A stretch of 64,000 bases of DNA from Salvia splendens (GCF_004379255.2 NC_056035.1:14839902-14903901); one strand, 5' to 3'. Counted from the stretch's first letter, positions 12,001 through 22,948 are shown. The notes: generated by a model not told the origin, from the letters alone. A program made the numbers and translations.

Positions 12001-12229
12001 TTGCAGGTGTAACCTTGTTGATCTGATGGTGGAAATTGATAGAATGCTGCGTCCTGAAGGCACGGTTATCATTAGAGATTCACCTGAAGTGATTGACAAA
12101 ATTGAATGGATTTCTCGTGCCATAAGATGGAGGGCCTCCATGCACGACAAAGAACCCGACTCACTTCAGAGGGAGAAAGTCCTGGTAGCAACGAAGAAAT
12201 TGTGGAAGTTACCTTCTGGATCCCAGTGA
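9044..12229 (+). CDS. QUA3: Probable pectin methyltransferase QUA3/PMT13-type
   Basis: Type II Golgi membrane protein of the DUF248 family of SAM-dependent methyltransferases; the QUA3 branch is linked to homogalacturonan methyl-esterification and cell-wall formation. Exons: 9044-9466, 9991-10194, 10276-10486, 10565-10826, 11001-11375, 11567-11662, 12007-12229; all junctions are GT-AG and in frame, giving 597 residues. A short basic cytosolic tail is followed by one membrane anchor (about residues 19-39), then the lumenal catalytic region. The SAM motif LDMGCGVASFGG spans the exon 2/3 junction (about residues 204-216), and GPPVQWPKQDKEW and RCLIPF are conserved family blocks; a second methyltransferase-like half includes VMDMNALFGGFAA. 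The start at 9044 matches the family N-terminus (MGxxNLPxSK); the in-frame ATG at 9002 would add 14 residues and is less likely. No break is seen. Confidence 0.95.
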
Positions 12230-12751
12230 AGCCAAAATCATGGTAGTCCCATTGTAAGGTAGGTACTCTTGTGTAGCTTTGGTTCCAAATTTACATTGTA
12301 ATGACTATTCTTGGCAGTTGGCAAGGACTTGTTTGGTGCTCTCACATATTTCACTTGCACCTATAGCACGACCCAAAATGTAAAAAACGAATGCCTATGA
12401 TGGCCCTTTTACATTAGGAAGTCTGTTAATAGTTGGAATTTCAAATTTATGTCTCAGTACATTGTGACTGCAGATTGCCTTAAATCTTGAGTTTTGTAGC
12501 ATTAGATGGCTTTAAATGTATGATCATAGATTGATAGTAGATTCAAGATATTTGTTGTTCAATGTTACACTCATTTACATAAAATGCTACTCCACATTCT
12601 GAACCATTTTTCCTTTGCTACTACTGGTCCTATACATTGAGCTAGATGAGGCTAGTTAAAACTAGTAGATATAGATGACAAAATTTAGATATTTTTATTT
12701 TGCTCAGATTTGACTATTTTAAAGCTCTCTTGCATCGTACGATATCAACAC
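12230..12751. other. QUA3 3' UTR and spacer
   Basis: Presumed 3' UTR of the methyltransferase gene and AT-rich spacer up to the next MITE. No further gene was seen. Confidence 0.5.
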
Positions 12752-12754
12752 TAA

Positions 12755-13377
12755 GGGTGTCCACTATGGGGTGCCCGCGGCTATAGCCGCGGGTTGGGGC
12801 GGAGGGCGGGCGGGCTATAGTGGAGAGGCGAGGGCGGACACCGAAATGGGGGCGGTAGGGGGCGGACGGGCTTCAGCTGACTCCGGGGCGAGGACGCGGT
12901 GAAATGGGGGCGGACGCGGCTATAGGCGCGACGCCTATAGTGGCGGCACCGACCGCCGCGGCTATAGCCGATTTTAAATTTTTTTTTTCATTTCAATTCA
13001 TCTATAAATACACCCCACTCCATTCATTATTTTCACACCATTCCAACTCTACATCTATAAAAATTTGTCTCCCTACAATTTGGGGTCGGAAATGAACAAT
13101 TTGTGGAGAGACAGCTGGAATGTTCTGATAAATTTTAATTTTAATTTTAATTCTACTTCGTATAGTCGTGTTCTTCTAATTACGTATAGCCAGATAAATT
13201 TGTTCATAATTACTTGAAACATTATAAAATGAAAGTTTATTATAGAATTTGAGGGCTATTGGAGGTGTCCACTATAGTGGCGGACACAAAATTTTGGGGC
13301 TATGGACAACAAAACTGGGGCTATGGACAAAAACTGGGGCGGGGCTATTGGGCTTGTCCGCCTTATAGTGGACACTC
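12755..13377. mobile_element. Harbinger-type non-autonomous element
   Basis: This 623-bp element has ends GGGTGTCCACTAT / ATAGTGGACACTC and TAA on both sides (12752-12754 and 13378-13380). A copy of the end motif also occurs internally near 13264. The 5' part is GC-rich and resembles the leader of coding Harbinger elements. No transposase is present. Confidence 0.8.
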
Positions 13378-13732
13378 TAAAGTCTATATGTGATTGAACT
13401 TGACTACTTGTTAAAAAGTTTGTTGGAGTGTGTGTTTGTGTGTGAGAGAGAGGTGGGGTCCCTAGTTTGTTTATGGAACTTGACAAGGTTGCTGACTTGC
13501 TGCTTCCTAGGATAACACTGCCAGTTTGTCAGAGCATCCACAATGGAGCGCCCTAAGGCGCGTCCTATGGCGCACCACATTAGCAGTTTTATCCTCCTAT
13601 CCTTCCACCTGCAATGGAGCGCCCTATGCATTTTATTTTATTTGAATATTTAAATAACAAAAAATTGAAAAAAAACTTCATTTCATATATAAAAATTAAT
13701 ACATTACAATACGAATTAAAAAATACGCAAAC

Positions 13733-15621
13733 TCAATGACGGCGGTTACGAGCCCACACTTCTTCAATCATGTTGTTCATGAGTTGCGCATGGTCTTGTT
13801 GGTTGCGCATTGAGGTCTGTCTAGCTAGAACCTCGTCGAAGCCCGACAACAATCCTCTAGCGGGGGGCTCGGTCGCCGTGCTGGACGAGCTAGATGCACC
13901 TTCATCATCGTTCCACTCGGTGATGCTCCCACCTTCATGCTCGACTATCATGTTGTGCATGATAATGCACGCATACATGACGTCGGCGATGATTTCCTTG
14001 AACCAGAGATGAGCCGGTCCTTTCACAATTGCCCACCGTGCTTGGAGCACACCAAATGCCCGCTCGACATCCTTCTGCGCCGCCTCCTGCTTTTGCGCAA
14101 ATAAAACCCTCTGCTCACCCATTGGGCAGCTGATCGTCTTCAGAAAAACAGGCCACCGTGGGTATATGCCATCGGCCAAGTAGTACCCCATGTGGTATCG
14201 GCGCCTGTTGGCAGTGAACTCGATGGCCGGGCCGTTGCCGTTGCATTGCTCGGCGAAGAGGGTGGAGGACTTGAGGACGTTGATGTCGTTGTTCGACCCG
14301 GCTACGCCGAAGTACGCATGCCAGATCCAGAGCCGATGGTCAGCGACGGCTTCGAGGATCAAAGTCGGGTGGCTGCCCTTGTATCCACTAGTGAATTGGC
14401 CTCTCCACGCCTTCGGATAATTCTTCCACTCCCAGTGCATATAGTTGATGCTCCCTAGCATCCCAGGAAAGCCGTGCGCCGTCTCGTGCATCTTCATCAG
14501 GCCCAGGCAATCAGCGGCAGTCGGCTTGCGCAAATTTGTGTCGTCGTAGGCCTCCACAACTCCCCTACAAAATCTCTTCAAGCACTCCCGGCTAGGGGTG
14601 TGCATTCGGGTTTCGGTTCGGTTTTTTGCCAAAACTGAACCAAAACCGAAAAACTGAATTTAGTTCAAAATCCAAACCGAACCGAACCCGAAAAACCAAA
14701 ACCGAAAAAACCGAAAACCGAACTTAAAAAAACCGAAAAACCCAAACAAAACCGAAAAAACCCGAAAAAAACCGAAAAAACTGAAAAAAATAAATATAAT
14801 ATAAATATATATTTATATATGTGTATTTTATTTTATTTATATATACTAATAGAATATTTATATATAATATAAAATTAATAATACATATAATATATATTAT
14901 ATAGTAGAATATATTAAAAGAATATATATTATATATAATATAATATATTAAATTAATAGAATATATATAATTCGGTTTTTCGATTTTTTTCTTCGCCCGA
15001 ACTGAACCTAACCGAAAAAATGAAATTTTTTTATTCTTAAAACCGATCCGAACCAAAAAACCGAAAAAACCAAACCGAATTTCAAAATTTCGGTTTGGTT
15101 CGGTTAGGATATTCGGTTTCCGGTTTTTTTGCTCACCCCTACTCCCAGCCTGTTGTCTCCCCGACGTGGAGGTACTAGTCGAAAATGTCCGTCGTGGTGC
15201 CGTAGGCCAACTGACGGAGTGCAGCCGTGCACTTTTGCAACTGTGTAAGGCTGGGTCTGCCGATGCCGTCTTCCCGATACGTGAAGTATTCATCACGTGA
15301 CGACAACGTTCGGACAATGCTGAGAAATAGGTAACGCGGCATTCTAAACCGCCGGCGGAAAACAATCGGTCCCCACCGTAGTTGATAGGCAAAATAGTCT
15401 TCAACCAGACGTTGGTGAGCTGCCGCGTGGTCGCGTCGGACAGACGTCCGACGTTGAATAGTCCTGCGGATCTGCTCCGCCGCCGCCGCCTCGCGCTGCA
15501 GTTCGAGTAAGCATTCCGCCATGGCCTCTTCAACGGCAGCATCTAAGGCTGTCGAGGTCTCCGAGTGCGAACTACCCGACTCCGAGGAGCTAGAACTAGT
15601 GGTGTCATCGTCGTGGTTCAT
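13733..15621 (-). pseudogene. Harbinger transposase, interrupted
   Basis: DDE transposase of the PIF/Harbinger family. Start is at 15621 (MNHDDDTTSSSS), with an AT-rich TATA-like motif upstream near 15710. The N-terminal region includes FRRRFRMPRYLF and KCTAALRQLAYGTTTDIFD. The next codon is TAG where relatives have Glu (DEYLH motif). About 20 bases on, a hAT-type MITE (14593-15141) is inserted. The frame resumes at RECLKRFCRGV and runs to a stop at 13733-13735, with MLGSINYMHWEWKN and DVERAFGVLQARW. The first catalytic Asp position reads INYMHW rather than the usual I/VDCMHW, so the catalytic Asp also appears lost. Three independent lesions make the copy dead. Confidence 0.9.
14593..15141. 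mobile_element. hAT-type MITE nested in transposase
   Basis: A 549-bp insert with ends TAGGGGTGTGCA and its near-complement TGCTCACCCCTA. The 8-bp flanks are CTCCCGGC (14585-14592) and CTCCCAGC (15142-15149), one mismatch, fitting a hAT target duplication. The subterminal parts are rich in CCGAA/TTCGG motifs and the centre is AT-rich; it carries no gene. Confidence 0.85.
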
Positions 15622-16743
15622 TTTGGTATGTGAGATAGGTAGAAATGTGAGAGAGGAGCGAAACGAGAGAGGCGAGATGTTCGTATGAACAAGTGAATGA
15701 GAAACGAGATTTAAATAGAAAATAAAAAACAAAAAATGCGTGGCATCGTCTGCGACCATCGTCCGCCGATCCCGCAATGGGGAGCCCGATGGCGCGGACG
15801 ATAGGCCATCGTCCGCGCTTCAACCGCTGACGATGCATCGGACATGGGCGTAGGGCGCGGACGATGGCGGGCAACCACAATGAGGAGGACGATGGCACGC
15901 ATTTTGCGTGCCATCATGCGTCCCATTGTGGATGCTCTTACATGTTTGACAACGTTGTTCATATTTTGTTGAAAATTAAATTAAATTTCTGTTGGTTTAT
16001 TTGAAATATAAAGATTGAAATTTGATATTTGAGTTTAGAATAAGAGTAGGCAGATCTACCTTAGATGCACTGCATACTTAATGATCACTTATTAATGCTA
16101 TTTATAAATATCTCAAGTTATCTCTTTCTCATTGAAATGAAACAGCCCCCACCTCCATGGTGATGATCCTCTGCCCTGACTATGACCACATTTAATTCAA
16201 CTTCCACCTATACTTTGCTTGCTTGGGATTCTGAAACATGCTACTATTACTACTACTAATCATTTTTTTATCTGATTTTAAGAATTTGGTTATCGGTTTG
16301 ATTTTCTACTTAAATGTAAATACGGTGGAAATAATGGAACGTCACGTCTGTGATCCACTCTGATCAAAATTAGTGAGCAATAAAAGGGTAAGACCATCCA
16401 TAACGCGTCTCGCGCCGGGCTCGCGTCTCGTCTCGGAGAGACGAGACCCCCGCGAGACGCATTGCAGCGCCCATCTCGTCTCCAGCTCGCGACCGTCTCG
16501 TCGCGTAGCTCGTCTCGGAGAGACACGAGACGAGCTGTCTCGCCACGCGCCAGGGACACGTGGCACGTCCCCATGCGTGCGTGACGCCCACTCGCTGGCC
16601 CGCGAGTGGGCGTCGTCACTGATGACGCAATAATTCATTTTTTTTAAAAAAAAATCGATTTTTAATAAAAAATTTTTTTTTCAAACGGTAATATTACCGT
16701 TAAATATTTATTTTCATTTTTTAAATTTTTAATTTTTTTACTC

Positions 16744-16750
16744 TATAAAT
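16744..16750 (+). promoter_or_regulatory. TATA box of transposase gene
   Basis: TATAAAT about 97 bases before the transposase start; the CA-rich leader that follows resembles that of the SANT-gene element at the right edge of the window. Confidence 0.55.
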
Positions 16751-16846
16751 AATTCTATTCCATACTCATTTCAAACACAAACACACATCTATTCCTCTCA
16801 AATCCTCTCTATCACTCCAATTTCCATCTTCAATCAACTCAAACAA

Positions 16847-18103
16847 ATGGATCCTTTTGAGCAAATGCGCCAATTAATGGAACAATCACTCGAAGAAGAT
16901 CGACGACGAGAGGCGGAGGAAGCCGCACCACCCCCACGACGCTCCCGGAAGTACATCAATCGGAACCGGGAGGAAGCCGCCGCACGGTTAGTACGCGACT
17001 ACTTCTGCGATAACCCGATTTGGGGAGACACCTATTTCCGTCGCCGTTTCCGCATGCGGAAACCGCTATTTCTCCACATAGCGAATACTTTGGCGGCCAG
17101 GGAGGAGTTCTTCCGAGAAGGGTTCGACGCGGTCGGTCGTCCCAGCCACACGACGCTGCAGAAATGTACTGCAGCCATCCGGCAGCTTGCGACTGGACAA
17201 ACGGCCGACATATTCGACGAATACCTGCACATCGGAGACAGCACTGGGCGCTTGTGCTTGCTCAACTTCTGCAGAGGCGTCCGGGCAGCCTTCAGTGACG
17301 AATTTCTCCGGAGGCCAACCACGGAGGATTGTCAGTTCCTCCTCAACCTGCACGAACAAGTGCACGGATTCCCCGGGATGCTTGGCAGTGTCGATTGCAT
17401 GCACTGGCAATGGAAGAATTGCCCGGTGGCTTGGAGGGGTTCCTACACGAGCGGCCACAAAGGCACCCACCCAACCGTTGTACTCGAGACCGTTGCCGAC
17501 TACCGACTTTGGATCTGGCACGCGTACTTCGGGGTCCCTGGCTCGAACAACGACGTAAACGTGCTCCAACAGTCCGACCTCTTTACCGAAGTTTTGGATG
17601 GTAAAGCGCCGGCCATCAACTTCGTCGCCAACAACCGGCGGTATAAAATGGGGTACTATCTCGCCGACGGCATCTACCCGAAGTGGCCGACCTTCGTGAA
17701 GACGTGCGGCAGGCCAGCGAACCCAAAGCAGGCTCTTTTTGCGCAGAAGCAGGAGGCTGCGCGCAAGGATGTGGAGAGGGCGTTCGGGGTTCTCCAAGCG
17801 CGCTTCAACATCATCAAAGCCCCGGCTCATTCGTGGTTCATGGAGAGCATGGTCGACATCATGTATACGTGCATAATCTTGCACAACATGATTGTCCGAG
17901 ACGAAGGACCCGATGCCGGAAATTGGTTCGACCCCGAATCCCCCGGAAGCTCAACCGCAAGTAGTCCGCCGCGAAGTGGAACGCATCCATCTATACAAGA
18001 ACGGTTGGCTATTCGGGCAAGGACACGCGACTCTAGCGCCCACACCCAACTCCAAGAGGATCTAATTGAGCACATTTGGGAAAACTTTGGCGGAGAAGAT
18101 TAA
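16847..18103 (+). CDS. PIF/Harbinger transposase, intact
   Basis: DDE-type transposase (DDE_Tnp_4 superfamily), 418 residues, the full length usual for plant Harbinger transposases. It would cut and rejoin element ends with a TWA target preference. Visible motifs in order are RRRFRMRKPLF, KCTAAIRQLATGQTADIFDEYL, MLGSVDCMHWQWKN (first Asp, about residue 182), GSNNDVNVL (second Asp, about 236), GYYLADGIYPKWP, and DVERAFGVLQARF (Glu, about 310). A MYTCIILHNMIV block and an acidic C-terminus follow. There is no stop or frameshift, unlike the three other transposase copies in the window. Family members in well-studied elements need a Myb/SANT-type partner protein, which this element lacks. Plants also have domesticated relatives (ALP1), but the intact ends and target duplication indicate a transposon gene. 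Confidence 0.93.
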   Translation: MDPFEQMRQLMEQSLEEDRRREAEEAAPPPRRSRKYINRNREEAAARLVRDYFCDNPIWGDTYFRRRFRMRKPLFLHIANTLAAREEFFREGFDAVGRPSHTTLQKCTAAIRQLATGQTADIFDEYLHIGDSTGRLCLLNFCRGVRAAFSDEFLRRPTTEDCQFLLNLHEQVHGFPGMLGSVDCMHWQWKNCPVAWRGSYTSGHKGTHPTVVLETVADYRLWIWHAYFGVPGSNNDVNVLQQSDLFTEVLDGKAPAINFVANNRRYKMGYYLADGIYPKWPTFVKTCGRPANPKQALFAQKQEAARKDVERAFGVLQARFNIIKAPAHSWFMESMVDIMYTCIILHNMIVRDEGPDAGNWFDPESPGSSTASSPPRSGTHPSIQERLAIRARTRDSSAHTQLQEDLIEHIWENFGGED

Positions 18104-18419
18104 ATTATGTCATTTTTATTTTTTTAGAATTTTAATTATGTCTTCGTTTTTTTTAATGTTAAGTTGTAATATTGTTTTAATTTTAATAAAGTGTGTTTGT
18201 TTAAATTGAATTGGGTTTTAAAAAAAAATTATAAATTAAATTGAATGAATAGTAATTAAGAGACGGTATAGAGACGGTTAAGAGACGGAGCGTTGCAGGT
18301 TCCGTCTCTTAGTTAAGAGATGGAGGAAAAAAGGACAGTGGGGCCCTCAAATAGTGCTCAAATAGTAGTTAAGAGACGGTTTAAGAGACGGTATAGAGAC
18401 AGCGTTGTGGATGGCCTAA

Positions 18420-19755
18420 TGGTTTTACAACTTAAAGTTACCAATAAATTGGGAAATTTAAAGGCGTATAAAATAATCTATTTCCCCATTTTAATGGCTC
18501 TTTAAAGAGTTTCATGAATGGCATTGATTTGAAAAGAGGCATTACATCTGACCATAATGGGGTACTATAGATTGTTCTTAATAAGTATAGTTAAATTAAT
18601 CATTCCTGCTTAAACCATAATTCAAATGGGACATAGATATTGTATAGCACCTTGAAATGATTAGTGTATTAATTCATAACTAAATTGTAATTAATACCAT
18701 TTAAATCATTTTAACCATGTCTACCTAATGTCGTGACATAACAGATTCCATTCCAACATATTGATGAGGCTATATCTATACATTCGTACGGATGAGTTCT
18801 TGATTAAGTTGGTATAAAAATAAAATTTAGTCATCTTCTACATAATTTATCATGGATATATATGTCTTATTAAATGTATAAGTACAATTTAAGCTCTTGT
18901 TTGTTGAAATACTGAATTTCACTTCAGAGTAGTTTACTATTGTTAATCTTAGTCTTCACACTGTAGTGATATATGGAGTAGCAATATAGCCCTCGTCATT
19001 AAAATTGCTAACACAATCGTCGAATTTGCACCATTAATAATTTAGACTCCATTTTTATTCATCCATTTCAGATAAATAGGGAAAATAACAGTACACCATC
19101 TCACGCGTACTTTACAAATTTGACAACCGTATCATAATTTAAATGAAGTTTGTAAATCTTTGATGAAAGAGTTATAGTACTATGGAGTTAATTTGTACTT
19201 TGCAGATAGATGATTTTATTAAACAACCTTGGTTAATTAATTTGCATACCTGCAGGTGATAAAACATAGACCAATTATTTAATGTTGAGAAGGTTTAACA
19301 TTGGACAAGTAAATGAGGATATTATATGATATCCGCCTGTTATATTAACCCCTATAAATTATACACTCCTTTTTAAAATAAGCACCCATCTAACCTTTTT
19401 TTTCTTATTTACTATAAAAAATGTTATATTTCAACAATTGAAAGTATAATTATGATAATTTTTCATTATATTATTATTTAATATTTTTATAATTAATTGT
19501 ATATATGCATTTGCTATAATAACTAATAATACTACAAAGATAAAATTCATATGTTCCTTTGACATGACAAAGATCCACAATCATGATATCATTGAAGGGA
19601 GTAACATATAAATTTATATCTCAATCTTTTTATAGTAATATATTGTTACTATCAGCAGGTTTTGCCCCGTTGCGGAGGACGGGATGTGACACTATATAGA
19701 CGCGTTGCAGCCTGCAGGCATCCCGTCCCCTCGTCGGTCACTTGTCCGACGTCCC
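18420..19755. other. AT-rich spacer
   Basis: No gene is supported. A short GC-rich patch at about 19658-19755 resembles Harbinger subterminal sequence and may be a relic of an older insertion. Confidence 0.45.
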
Positions 19756-20195
19756 TTAGAGCATCAGCATCGGTATCCCGATGCGGGCTCGGTCCCGTCC
19801 CGGCGAGACGAGACCGCATCAAGACACCGATGTGGAAGCTCTGTCGCGCCTCGTAGTCCGGGGGAGGGGCTGTTGGCGGGCTGTCTAGCCACGCGCGTCG
19901 GCCACGTAACGAGCAGCGGTTGGGGCGTGACGCCCACTCGCCGGCTCTGTGAGTGGAAGTCGATTTTAGGCTATTTTAATTATTTTTTTAAATCCGAAAA
20001 ATAATTTTAAAAAAAATTGACCGTTTTTTTCAGCCATTTTTTAAAATGTTTTTTTAGTATTTTTTTTTCTTTTTTTCCCACATTCATCTATAAATAACAC
20101 TACACACACAATTCCCCCACCATTTTTTCCACACACAAACACTACACTCTCACAAACACTATATCATCTCTCTTTCCTTTCCAATTTTTGCAAAA

Positions 20196-21253
20196 ATGTC
20201 CAGTGAAGGAAACTCCGGCGGCGAGGGCGGCGGCTACGACTTGAACGCGTTTGTCGACTAGGGAGGCATGTACAATGTTTTGGGTGCTTCCGGTTCCGGT
20301 TCGTCGCCGGGCACCCAAGGCTCGTCGACGCCGGCGTACCAAACAAACACCATCTTTTCCAGTTGATGCATACTATCGTCCCTCCGGTCCGAGGAACACG
20401 CAAACGCACAAATTAGGGAGGATGTTCAGGAGGAACACACTCTGGAGGCGGTGGAGGACCGTGAGGACGGCGACCGTCATCCGTACACACAAGCGGAGAC
20501 GATGGCTCTGTTCGACGCTTGGATCAGCACGTCGAACGATCCTATCCTCGAGAATCAACAAACCCGCAAGTGTTTTTGGGATAAGGTCACCAACGTATAC
20601 AACGCAAAAAAGCCGACGGGGGCCATTTGTCGCAACCTGAAGATGCTTCGCTCTCATTTTGAGGGAGCCGACAAAGATGTCAAAATATTTTGTGGGATCT
20701 ACAAGAGGGAAGCGGAGCCAGTGAATCCGACATTCTGAGAGCGGCTTCGCGAGTCTTCAAATCCGACACCAGCAAAGATTTCAAATTTCCCGATGTTTGG
20801 GGGGCGGTCAAACATCTTGATAGGTGGACTGGCAGTGTCGATTCCAGCACGGGCTCTAGCTCGAAACGCACGAAGCATACGGTGGGTGACCAATACTCAT
20901 CTGGTGATGGCGGGGAAGGCAACGCCTCACAAGAGGTTGAGTTCCCGACATCCGATCCAGGGGGCTCTTCCGGTACACGACGTCGGCCGCAAGGGAACAT
21001 GGTGGCGAAGGCGGCTAGGGGGAGGGGCCGAGGCCGAGGAGAATCAAGCCAGGCTGGCTCCCAAGGGCTGCCGTCCACCCTAATGTCCATGTACTTCACC
21101 GCCACGATGGCTGACACTTCCCGCATAACGCCTGCCCAATTTCAAGCGCATCACGCCGGCATTGAGTATCTGGCAAGTCAACTTGGTATTTCGCTTCCAT
21201 CTAGCTTTGGTGCATCGCCACCGACTTCCGGGGATGATTCACCGGCGGAGTAG
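20196..21253 (+). pseudogene. SANT/Myb-like Harbinger partner protein, broken
   Basis: Relative of the second gene (ORF1) of PIF/Harbinger elements, a SANT/trihelix-type DNA-binding protein needed with the transposase; such genes are often mis-annotated as glutathione S-transferase T3-like. The start MSSEGNSGGEGGGYDLN is at 20196. The SANT-like core lies at 20451-20690 (AETMALFDAWIST, RKCFWDKVTNVYN), and the C-terminal half runs in another frame to the stop at 21251-21253 (DVWGAVKHLDRW, then GRGRGRG and MADTSRITPAQFQAH). An in-frame TAG follows the motif LNAFVD, and at least two frame changes occur before 20690. Confidence 0.8.
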
Positions 21254-21456
21254 TTTTTAAAATTTGAGTGTGCAATTTTTAATTTCTAGTATTTTAAATT
21301 ATGTCTTTTTTTAGATTTTAATTATGTGTTTTTTTTGTTTTTAGCAATTTAATTGTAATTTTCTTTTATTTAATGAAGTGTGTTTTTATTAATTGAATTT
21401 GTTGGAAATAAAAATAAAAAATGAAATTGAATGAATAGTTAAGGGATGAGATGGTT

Positions 21457-21613
21457 TAAAAAAAATAATAACTCCCATATAAGGGAGAAAATTACAAATA
21501 AACTCCTATACTATAGATATGAGGAAATTACAACTGATGTCAAGAGGGCTCGAACTCGGCACCTCATGCAATAATGTCTAAGCTCTTTGCCGCTAGGACA
21601 AAGGCTCTGGACT
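21457..21613 (-). mobile_element. SINE with 17-bp target duplication
   Basis: On the minus strand a tRNA-like head (CTAGCGGCAAAGAGC A-box-like, CCGAGTTCGAGCCC B-box-like) is followed by a short body and a T-rich tail. A perfect 17-bp repeat (21440-21456 and 21614-21630) flanks it, as expected for LINE-driven retroposition. It lies inside the SANT-only Harbinger element. Confidence 0.82.
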
Positions 21614-22079
21614 TAAGGGATGAGATGGTTAAGAGATGGAGAGATGCAGGTGTTGTCTCTTAGTTAAGAGATGGGGTAAAAAGTGCAGTGGTGCCCATGA
21701 ATAGTTAAAGGATGAGACGGTTAAGAGACGATATTGAGACATGGACGTGGATGTCCTTAGAATTTTTTATTGTTATTTTCCATTCTTATTTTATTTATTC
21801 TATTTTTGTTTTTATATGTATTTAATTTTTTAAAGATTATTGTGATTTTCTTTATCTTTTTATATTTGTTTTTATTTTTGAACATAAAAATATTTGTTCA
21901 AAAATATTAATTTTTTGGTTTAGCTAAATTAATATTTAATAAAAAAATTAATTAAATTATGAATATTCATTATTGAACCTCGTATCTTAATTAGATCTTA
22001 AAAATAATTAATTTCTATATAAAAATAAATTAATTAAAATAAAAAATGAATAGAAATTAAAAAAAAACACTCATGGGTA

Positions 22080-22790
22080 GTTATGGTGCCATGGTGGATT
22101 GGGTCCTGTTAGGTTTAGATTTTTTAGCTTAATTGAGATGCATTTTCAGCCACTTATCCACAACATTTTTGAAATTTCAACAGCAAGTAGATTATGTCAA
22201 CTCGGGGGTATTATCGTCAATAGCCTGCACATTAAATGTCAACAACTTATAGTTGACATTATACGTGTATAGTTGACATGAATTGTATATGTAGTTGGCA
22301 TTATATTTGTGTACTTGACATGAATTGTATATGTAGTTGACATGGATTATACACATAGTTAACATTATATGTGTGTAGTTGACATGAATTGTATATGTAG
22401 ATGACAAAAAAATGTAAAAAAATAAATATTTAAAAAAAATAAAAATAAAAATAAAAAAATTAATTATTGAATAAAATGTACTATGAAATTACCATTCTGC
22501 CCTTTCATAATTAATTACTATAAAAATATTTTCCATGTGGTAAATTTTGGACCACTCATTTAATAAAAATGAGTGGCGGATAATGCATCTCAATTATCAA
22601 TTAGGCTAAAAAATTTCAATTGATCACAACCCTGAGTGGCGGATAATGGGTGGCGGATAAATTACTCTAAAAATATTTTCCATGTGGTAAATTTTGGACC
22701 ACTCATTTAATAAAAATGAGTGGCGGATAATGCATCTCAATTCTCAATTAGGCTAAAAAATTTCAATTGATCATAACTCTGATGGATTGC
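22080..22790. repeat. MITE-like inverted-repeat block with tandem arrays
   Basis: Inverted copies of a GATGCATCTCAATTA-type motif with TTTTTTAGC lie near 22115-22170 and near 22580-22635, suggesting a MITE. Its right end is duplicated: about 115 bp from 22521 recurs from 22668 (offset 147 bp). At 22249-22404 a ~21-bp unit with core TAGTTGACAT is repeated about eight times, two variants alternating as a ~42-bp dimer. No coding sequence was seen. Confidence 0.6.
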
Positions 22791-22948
22791 GTGTGTTTTT
22801 ATTAAATGCTACTAACAAGTTAGGCAAAAAAGTAGTGTGAGATCCAGAACAATTTGTTGAAGGAATAGAATTCAAATTTATAGAGATGAGTTATGGATGA
22901 CCTCATTTTCTTTGACATAACAAAGATCCAAAATTTCAATGTCATTAA

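Larger units (their letters stand above)
13532..15937 (-). mobile_element. PIF/Harbinger element with transposase remnant
   Basis: The ends GAGCATCCACAATGG (13532) and CCATTGTGGATGCTC (ending at 15937) are perfect inverted repeats, flanked by TCA and TTA, a near-match for a 3-bp duplication. It holds a transposase on the minus strand and a 549-bp nested MITE. Confidence 0.88.
16392..18416 (+). mobile_element. Complete PIF/Harbinger element, transposase only
   Basis: This 2025-bp element is bounded by TAA at 16389-16391 and 18417-18419. Its ends are GACCATCCATAACGC and GCGTTGTGGATGGCC. The first ~240 bases (CGTCTCG-rich block, then GACGCCCACTCGC) and the last ~180 bases (repeated AAGAGACGG) closely resemble the ends of the SANT-only elements in this window. 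It contains one intact transposase gene and no SANT gene. Confidence 0.92.
19759..21756 (+). mobile_element. Complete PIF/Harbinger-type element, SANT gene only
   Basis: A 1998-bp element flanked by TTA (19756-19758 and 21757-21759). Its ends GAGCATCAGCATCGG and CATGGACGTGGATGTCC are imperfect inverted repeats. It has a TATA box (20089-20096), a SANT/Myb-like gene and AAGAGACGG-rich 3' subterminal sequence like that of the transposase-only element at 16392-18416. There is no transposase. A SINE is nested near its 3' end. Confidence 0.82.

Noticed and set aside
14724..15542. A 272-codon minus-strand open frame across the hAT MITE
   Set aside because: It joins a shadow frame of the transposase to low-complexity MITE sequence; no protein homology is visible.
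17066..17884. A 272-codon minus-strand open frame inside the intact transposase
   Set aside because: Antisense shadow of a conserved gene with no recognisable domain.
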